Positions 57,301 through 64,000 of a stretch of DNA of 64,000 bases are shown in pieces; position 1 is the first letter of the stretch, and each line of letters starts with the position of its first letter. The notes below the pieces were generated by a model, which was not told where the DNA came from, did no database searches, and saw nothing but the letters and a program-made list of their open reading frames with translations. Location: NCBI GenBank assembly GCA_949126835.1, contig OX421500.1, forward strand, positions 24,499,231 to 24,563,230, written 5' to 3'. A program made the position numbers and the translations under genes. The stretch comes from Anisus vortex (taxonomy: Eukaryota; Mollusca; Gastropoda; Planorbidae).

Positions 57301-60300
57301 GTGTAGAGTGTTTTCTTCTGGAGTGTATTGTGGGAAAGATTGTATTGAATCCTGTGTAGAGTGTTTTCTTCTGGAGTGTATTGTGGGAAAGATTGTATTG
57401 AATCCTGTGTAGAGTGTTTTCTTCTGGAGTGTATTGTGGGAAAGATTGTATTGAATCCTGTGTAGAGTGTTTTCTTCTGGAGTGTATTGTGGGAAAGATT
57501 GTATTGAATCCTGTGTAGAGTGTTTTCTTCTGGAGTGTATTGTGGGAAAGATTGTATTGAATCCTGTGTAGAGTGTTTTCTTCTGGAGTGTATTGTGGGA
57601 AAGATTGTATTGAATCCTGTGTAGAGTGTTTTCTTCTGGAGTGTATTGTGGGAAAGATTGTATTGAATCCTGTGTAGAGTGTTTTCTTCTGGAGTGTATT
57701 GTGGGAAAGATTGTATTGAATCCTGTGCAGAGTGTTTTCTTCTGGAGTGTATTGTGGGAAAGATTGTATTGAATCCTGTGCAGAGTGTTTTCTTCTGGAG
57801 TGTATTGTGGGAAAGATTGTATTGAATCCTGTGTAGAGTGTTTTCTTCTGGAGTGTATTGTGGGAAAGATTGTATTGAATCCTGTGTTGAGTGTTTTCTT
57901 CTGGAGTGTATCGTGGGAAAGATTGTATTGAATCCTGTGTAGAGTGTTTTCTTCTGGAGTGTATTGTGGGAAAGATTGTATTGAATCCTGTGTAGAGTGT
58001 TTTCTTCTGGAGTGTATTGTGGGAAAGATTGTATTGAATCCTGTGTAGAGTGTTTTCTTCTGTAGTGTATTGTGGGAAAGATTGTATTGAATCCTGTGTT
58101 GAGTGTTTTCTTCTGGAGTGTATCGTGGAAAAGATTGTATTGAATCCTGTGTAGAGTGTTTTCTTCTGGAGTGTATCGTGGGAAAGATTGTATTGAATCC
58201 TGTGTAGAGTGTTTTCTTCTGTAGTGTATTGTGGGAAAGATTGTATTGAATCCTGTGCAGAGTGTTTTCTTCTGTAGTGTATTGTGGGAAAGATTGTATT
58301 GAATCCTGTGCTGAGTGTTTTCTTCTGGAGTGTATTGTGGGAAAGATTGTATTGAATCCTGTGTTGAGTGTTTTCTTCTGGAGTGTATTGTGGGAAAGAT
58401 TGTATTGAATCCTGTGCAGAGTGTTTTCTTCTGGAGTGTATTGTGGGAAAGATTGTATTGAATCCTGTGCAGAGTATTTTCTTCTGGAGTGTATTGTGGG
58501 AAAGATTGTATTGAATCCTGTGCAGAGTGTTTTCTTCTGGAGTGTATTGTGGGAAAGATTGTATTGAATCCTGTGCAGAGTGTTTTCTTCTGGAGTGTAT
58601 TGTGGGAAAGATTGTATTGAATCCTGTGTAGAGTGTTTTCTTCTGGAGTGTATTGTGGGAAAGATTGTATTGAATCCTGTGTAGAGTGTTTTCTTCTGGA
58701 GTGTATTGTGGGAAAGATTGTATTGAATCCTGTGTAGAGTGTTTTCTTCTGGAGTGTATTGTGGGAAAGATTGTATTGAATCCTGTGTAGAGTGTTTTCT
58801 TCTGGAGTGTATTGTGGGAAAGATTGTATTGAATCCTGTGTAGAGTGTTTTCTTCTGGAGTGTATTGTGGGAAAGATTGTATTGAATCCTGTGCAGAGTG
58901 TTTTCTTCTGGAGTGTATTGTGGGAAAGATTGTATTGAATCCTGTGCAGAGTATTTTCTTCTGGAGTGTATTGTGGGAAAGATTGTATTGAATCCTGTGC
59001 AGAGTGTTTTCTTCTGGAGTGTATTGTGGGAAAGATTGTATTGAATCCTGTGCAGAGTGTTTTCTTCTGGAGTGTATTGTGGGAAAGATTGTATTGAATC
59101 CTGTGTAGAGTGTTTTCTTCTGGAGTGTATTGTGGGAAAGATTGTATTGAATCCTGTGTAGAGTGTTTTCTTCTGGAGTGTATTGTGGGAAAGATTGTAT
59201 TGAATCCTGTGCAGAGTGTTTTCTTCTGGAGTGTATTGTGGGAAAGATTGTATTGAATCCTGTGCAGAGTATTTTCTTCTGGAGTGTATTGTGGGAAAGA
59301 TTGTATTGAATCCTGTGCAGAGTGTTTTCTTCTGGAGTGTATTGTGGGAAAGATTGTATTGAATCCTGTGCAGAGTGTTTTCTTCTGGAGTGTATTGTGG
59401 GAAAGATTGTATTGAATCCTGTGCAGAGTGTTTTCTTCTGGAGTGTATTGTGGGAAAGATTGTATTGATCCTGTGTAGAGTGTTTTCTTCTGGAGTGTAT
59501 TGTGGGAAAGATTGTATTGAATCCTGTGTAGAGTGTTTTCTTCTGGAGTGTATTGTGGGAAAGATTGTATTGAATCCTGTGTAGAGTGTTTTCTTCTGGA
59601 GTGTATTGTGGGAAAGATTGTATTGAATCCTGTGTAGAGTGTTTTCTTCTTGAGTGTATTGTGGGAAAGATTGTATTGAATCCTGTGTAGAGTGTTTTCT
59701 TCTGGAGTGTATTGTGGGAAAGATTGTATTGAATCCTGTGTAGAGTGTTTTCTTCTGGAGTGTATTGTGGGAAAGATTGTATTGAATCCTGTGTAGAGTG
59801 TTTTCTTCTGGAGTGTATTGTGGGAAAGATTGTATTGAATCCTGTGTAGAGTGTTTTCTTCTGGAGTGTATTGTGGGAAAGATTGTATTGAATCCTGTGT
59901 AGAGTGTTTTCTTCTGGAGTGTATTGTGGGAAAGATTGTATTGAATCCTGTGTAGAGTGTTTTCTTCTGGAGTGTATTGTGGGAAAGATTGTATTGAATC
60001 CTGTGTAGAGTGTTTTCTTCTGGAGTGTATTGTGGGAAAGATTGTATTGAATCCTGTGCAGAGTGTTTTCTTCTGGAGTGTATTGTGGGAAAGATTGTAT
60101 TGAATCCTGTGCAGAGTGTTTTCTTCTGGAGTGTATTGTGGGAAAGATTGTATTGAATCCTGTGCAGAGTGTTTTCTTCTGGAGTGTATTGTGGGAAAGA
60201 TTGTATTGAATCCTGTGTAGAGTGTTTTCTTCTGGAGTGTATTGTGGGAAAGATTGTATTGAATCCTGTGTAGAGTGTTTTCTTCTGTAGTGTATTGTGG

Positions 60301-62279
60301 GAAAGATTGTATTGAATCCTGTGTTGAGTGTTTTCTTCTGGAGTGTATCGTGGGAAAGATTGTATTGAATCCTGTGTAGAGTGTTTTCTTCTGGAGTGTA
60401 TTGTGGGAAAGATTGTATTGAATCCTGTGTAGAGTGTTTTCTTCTGGAGTGTATTGTGGGAAAGATTGTATTGAATCCTGTGCAGAGTGTTTTCTTCTGG
60501 AGTGTATTGTGGGAAAGATTGTATTGAATCCTGTGTTGAGTGTTTTCTTCTGGAGTGTATTGTGGGAAAGATTGTATTGAATCCTGTGTTGAGTGTTTTC
60601 TTCTGGAGTGTATCGTGGAAAAGATTGTATTGAATCCTGTGTAGAGTGTTTTCTTCTGGAGTGTATTGTGGGAAAGATTGTATTGAATCCTGTGTAGAGT
60701 GTTTTCTTCTGTAGTGTATTGTGGGAAAGATTGTATTGAATCCTGTGCAGAGTGTTTTCTTCTGTAGTGTATTGTGGGAAAGATTGTATTGAATCCTGTG
60801 CAGAGTGTTTTCTTCTGTAGTGTATTGTGGGAAAGATTGTATTGAATCCTGTGTTGAGTGTTTTCTTCTGGAGTGTATTGTGGGAAAGATTGTATTGAAT
60901 CCTGTGTAGAGTGTTTTCTTCTGGAGTGTATTGTGGGAAAGATTGTATTGAATCCTGTGTAGAGTGTTTTCTTCTGGAGTGTATTGTGGGAAAGATTGTA
61001 TTGAATCCTGTGTAGAGTTTTTTCTTCTGGAGTGTATTGTGGGAAAGATTGTATTGAATCCTGTGCAGAGTGTTTTCTTCTGGAGTGTATTGTGGGAAAG
61101 ATTGTATAGAATCCCGTGCAGAGTGTTTTCTTCTGGAGTGTATTGTGGGAAAGATTGTATTGAATCCTGTGTAGAGTGTTTTCTTCTGGAGTGTATTGTG
61201 GGAAAGATTGTATTGAATCCTGTGTTGAGTGTTTTCTTCTGGAGTGTATGGTGGGAAAGATTGTATTGAATCCTGTGTTGAGTGTTTTCTTCTGGAGTGT
61301 ATCGTGGGAAAGATTGTATTGAATCCTGTGTTGAGTGTTTTCTTCTGGAGTGTATCGTGGGAAAGATTGTATTGAATCCTGTGTAGAGTGTTTTCTTCTG
61401 GAGTGTATTGTGGGAAAGATTGTATTGAATCCTGTGCAGAGTGTTTTCTTCTGTAGTGTATTGTGGGAAAGATTGTATTGAATCCTGTGCTGAGTGTTTT
61501 CTTCTGGAGTGTATTGTGGGAAAGATTGTATTGAATCCTGTGTAGAGTGTTTTCTTCTGTAGTGTATTGTGGGAAAGATTGTATTGAATCCTGTGTAGAG
61601 TGTTTTCTTCTGGAGTGTATTGTGGGAAAGATTGTATTGAATCCTGTGTAGAGTGTTTTCTTCTGTAGTGTATTGTGGGAAAGATTGTATTGAATCCTGT
61701 GTAGAGTGTTTTCTTCTGGAGTGTATTGTGGGAAAGATTGTATTGAACTCTGTGTAGAGTGTTTTCTTCTGTAGTGTATTGTGGGAAAGATTGTATTGAA
61801 TCCTATGTAGAGTGTTTTCTTCTGGAGTGTATTGTGGGAAAGATTGTATTGAATCCTGTGTAGAGTGTTTTCTTCTGGAGTGTATTGTGGGAAAGATTGT
61901 ATTGAACCCTGTGCAGAGTGTTTTCTTCTGGAGTGTATTGTGGGAAAGATTGTATTGAATCCTGTGTAGAGTGTTTTCTTCTGGAGTGTATTGTGGGAAA
62001 GATTGTATTGAATCCTGTGTAGAGTGTTTTCTTCTGTAGTGTATTGTGGGAAAGATTGTATTGAATCCTGTGCAGAGTGTTTTCTTCTGTAGTGTATTGT
62101 GGGAAAGATTGTATTGAATCCTGTGTAGAGTTTTCTTCTGGAGTGTATTGTGGGAAAGATTGTATTGAATCCTGTGTTGAGTGTTTTCTTCTGTAGTGTA
62201 TTGTGGGAAAGATTGTATTGAATCCTGTGTAGAGTGTTTTCTTCTGGAGTGTATTGTGGGAAAGATTGTATTGAATCCT
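54331..62279. repeat. 53-bp minisatellite (about 150 copies, 7.95 kb)
   Basis: The unit begins ctgtgtagagtgttttcttc, continues tggagtgtattgtgggaaag and ends attgtattgaatc. Variable sites include tgta/tgca/tgtt, gtgtt/gtatt, tgga/tgta and attg/atcg. The rare 'atcgtggaaaag' unit occurs at 56481, 58124 and 60614. The first spacing is exactly 1643 bp (31 units). The short 51-bp unit (attgatcctg) occurs near 55491 and 59467, 75 units apart. These reveal large block duplications. Occasional frames of 69-101 codons are artefacts: since 53 is not a multiple of three, the frame changes with each unit. Confidence 0.98.
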
Positions 62280-63556
62280 AGTTGATTTCTATCCTATGAG
62301 CTTTCTCTTTGCGCAGATTAAGTTTACTCCTATTTCTTAGTTTGACCATTTCATTGTGATCTTCTCAGCCAATACTGTCCACGACAAGATGTTTAATGTT
62401 TGGATTCCTGGCTGTACACGGACTTGAAGTAGTCTAACCTCACATGGTAATAAACAAAGACTTTTCTCAGGACACTGTGTATGTGTAGTAGTAGTCTAGA
62501 AGTACAAACTCTTGTTCTAATGGTGAACTTTTGATTTCTTCAATTGGTCAAGATGATATAGATATTCTTTCGTAAACACCATGTATTGGAAGAAATCCTC
62601 CAGGATGTTAACAGAGCGATGTGCTGAATTCAAATTGTTTCATTATGGTGAGTATACTTTCTACAACATTAGCATGCTGAGGGAAATCAGCCTAACCCAC
62701 TGCATGAGTTGCTCTAATCTTGGTCTTTTTGATTCCTTTCTAGTACCTAGGAATTCTACTGTCTCGAGGTGATTTGATCTGCATTACAAATATATTGTCC
62801 TTTCCATCCAATATTCTAACTGCATCTCACGTAGATAGTCGTTCCACTAACACCAAAAGTAACATTCTTTATAACCCAAAAGTGAGCTACAGTTTTCTTT
62901 GTCTTTCAATTTAGAAAATGTCTGTAAATTTCCATTCTACTTTTCTCCTGTGAAAATGTCCTCCCTTAATTCAAACGGTGACCGTGGGAAAAAGTCTTGG
63001 CACCTGGCGCAGGAATGTATCTGTCTTGTCTACAGCGTAAAATGAGATTGCCTTGGACAGAACATGTGGCTGTGCAGACATATTACTTACAGCTTACTAC
63101 CTATAAACAGACATATTACTTACAGCTTACTACCTATAAAGTGTAGGATTCCGTTTCTCTTGACAGTTGTTCAAATAGGAGAACACACACACATGTACTA
63201 ACCAGAGTTTAGGATCCAATAAAACTGTTTAAATAGTTGACACAATTCAAATAGTGAAAGTTATTTAATTTTACCTTGCCTTAACGACGGATGTACAAGT
63301 TTATATTCCTTAAACCTACACCATGTTCATGCTTCAATATCTTCTCCATATTTTACATAACTTCACTGACTTTTAGTGTAATGTTCATTGTCTCAAATTG
63401 TACATTGTAAACGATTGAACTCTACAAATAGTTGTTCAGTAAAACCAAGTCAAACTTCTGTTTTCAAATAGTTGTTCAGTAAAACCAAGACAAAATTCTG
63501 TTTTCTTATAAGATCTTTCACTACTGTCTAATTTTGATAAATATATTACGTCTTTT
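62280..63556. other. unique sequence with a possible exon and two small duplications
   Basis: Includes a two-copy 33-bp repeat at about 63075-63140 and a two-copy 45-bp repeat at about 63421-63507 (caaatagttgttcagtaaaa). A possible exon at 62317-62647 is listed separately. Confidence 0.5.
62317..62647 (+). other. possible internal or first exon with start codon
   Basis: A pyrimidine-rich stretch ends in gcgcag at 62311-62316, a fair splice acceptor. An ATG at 62581 in a good context (aacaccATG) opens 22 codons (MYWKKSSRMLTERCAEFKLFHY) and runs into g/gtgagtat, a strong donor at 62648. The arrangement fits a 5' exon with untranslated sequence. The peptide is not recognised. Chance is a real alternative. 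Confidence 0.25.
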
Positions 63557-63725
63557 ACTTTTACATCTCAGCTAACTCCAACCCCGACATTTATTTTTAC
63601 TTTTACATCTCAGCTAACTCCAACCCCGACATTTATTTTTACTTTTACATCTCAGCTAACTCCAACCCCGACATTTATTTTTACTTTTACATCTCAGCTA
63701 ACTCCAACCCCGCCATTTATTTTTA
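63557..63725. repeat. 42-bp minisatellite (4 copies)
   Basis: The unit begins acttttacatctcagctaac and continues tccaaccccgacatttattttt. The last copy has one substitution (cgcc). Confidence 0.96.
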
Positions 63726-64000
63726 CCCTCCCTCACCCATTAAGCTTCCAGCTGATTCACCAAAGTTTTTCCTCCCTTTTCCCTCCAAAATGAGGTGCAT
63801 TCCCCCACACCCTAAACTTTTGGTAAACGTGTGGGAAAAATGGTTTGCAAAAGTCTTTGACAGGATTGTTTGCCCCTTCTCCCACGGAAACACCTGTAGG
63901 CTCAGCGCAGTCGGTAAGTCTGGAATTTCGGTGCCATTTCAACTCCGGCTAAAGCGGATGTAATAGCGCGGGAAATATTCTGGTAAAGGAGGCAGGTGAA

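Noticed and set aside
55401..61269. Small frames of 69-101 codons with MFSSGVYCGKDCIES repeats
   Set aside because: They come from the 53-bp array and end whenever a unit variant brings a stop.

Overview
This window looks like a piece of animal nuclear DNA. It is AT-rich and gene-poor, has long non-coding stretches, and carries eukaryotic transposons: an LTR element, hAT-type and TTAA-type TIR elements, a tRNA-headed SINE and a LINE tail. The SINE body (the 'ggccac...gtgctggccac' core) and the frequent 'aggcct' and 'tagatct' words recall pulmonate gastropod genomes such as planorbid or physid snails. That placement is from memory of the style, not from a search. No host protein-coding gene is clearly recognisable. 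Bacterial concepts (operons, RBS, CRISPR) do not apply.

The dominant feature is tandem repetition. About thirty different minisatellites, with unit lengths of 14 to about 80 bp, cover roughly 28 kb of the 64 kb. Most have their own unrelated motif. The largest is a 53-bp repeat with about 150 copies (54331-62279). Others are a 46-bp array with about 63 copies (6832-10390, split by an insertion), a 29-bp array with about 98 copies (30368-33219), a 28-bp array with about 59 copies (20152-21813) and a 45-bp array with 28 copies (25353-26618). Several show higher-order structure at exact multiples of the unit (for example 460, 414, 889, 1643 and 196 bp). The many long reading frames inside the arrays are artefacts of short stop-free units.

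Layout. 1-4.5 kb: a 38-bp array at the window edge, a 1577-bp hAT-type element with a second hAT-type element nested in it (both with perfect 8-bp target duplications), a CT-rich array, and a SINE that runs straight into a 25-bp array. 4.5-6.8 kb: unique sequence. 6.8-10.7 kb: the 46-bp array, interrupted by a 656-bp insertion, then a 40-bp repeat. 11.2-18.5 kb: a MITE, then a 6310-bp LTR retrotransposon (minus strand) inserted in an older TIR element. 18.5-29 kb: several arrays, a TTAA-type MITE, a LINE 3' end and a GC-rich stem-loop segment. 29-44 kb: a full SINE and eight more arrays. 44-54 kb: mostly unique sequence with small arrays, two identical 156-bp segments, and a CpG-rich stretch (47.6-48.2 kb) that resembles a promoter and ends at a good splice donor. 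54.3-62.3 kb: the 53-bp array. 62.3-64 kb: unique sequence with a possible exon and a 42-bp repeat.

The only convincing protein gene is the 914-codon frame of the LTR element (14707-17451, minus). It joins a Gag with a CCHC zinc knuckle, a DTGAS retropepsin, two short integrase remnants lacking the catalytic Glu, and a C-terminal membrane segment. Reverse transcriptase and RNase H are absent. The two 628-bp LTRs look identical by eye. This suggests a recently moved, non-autonomous element that kept an intact chimeric frame, and it is the most interesting item here.
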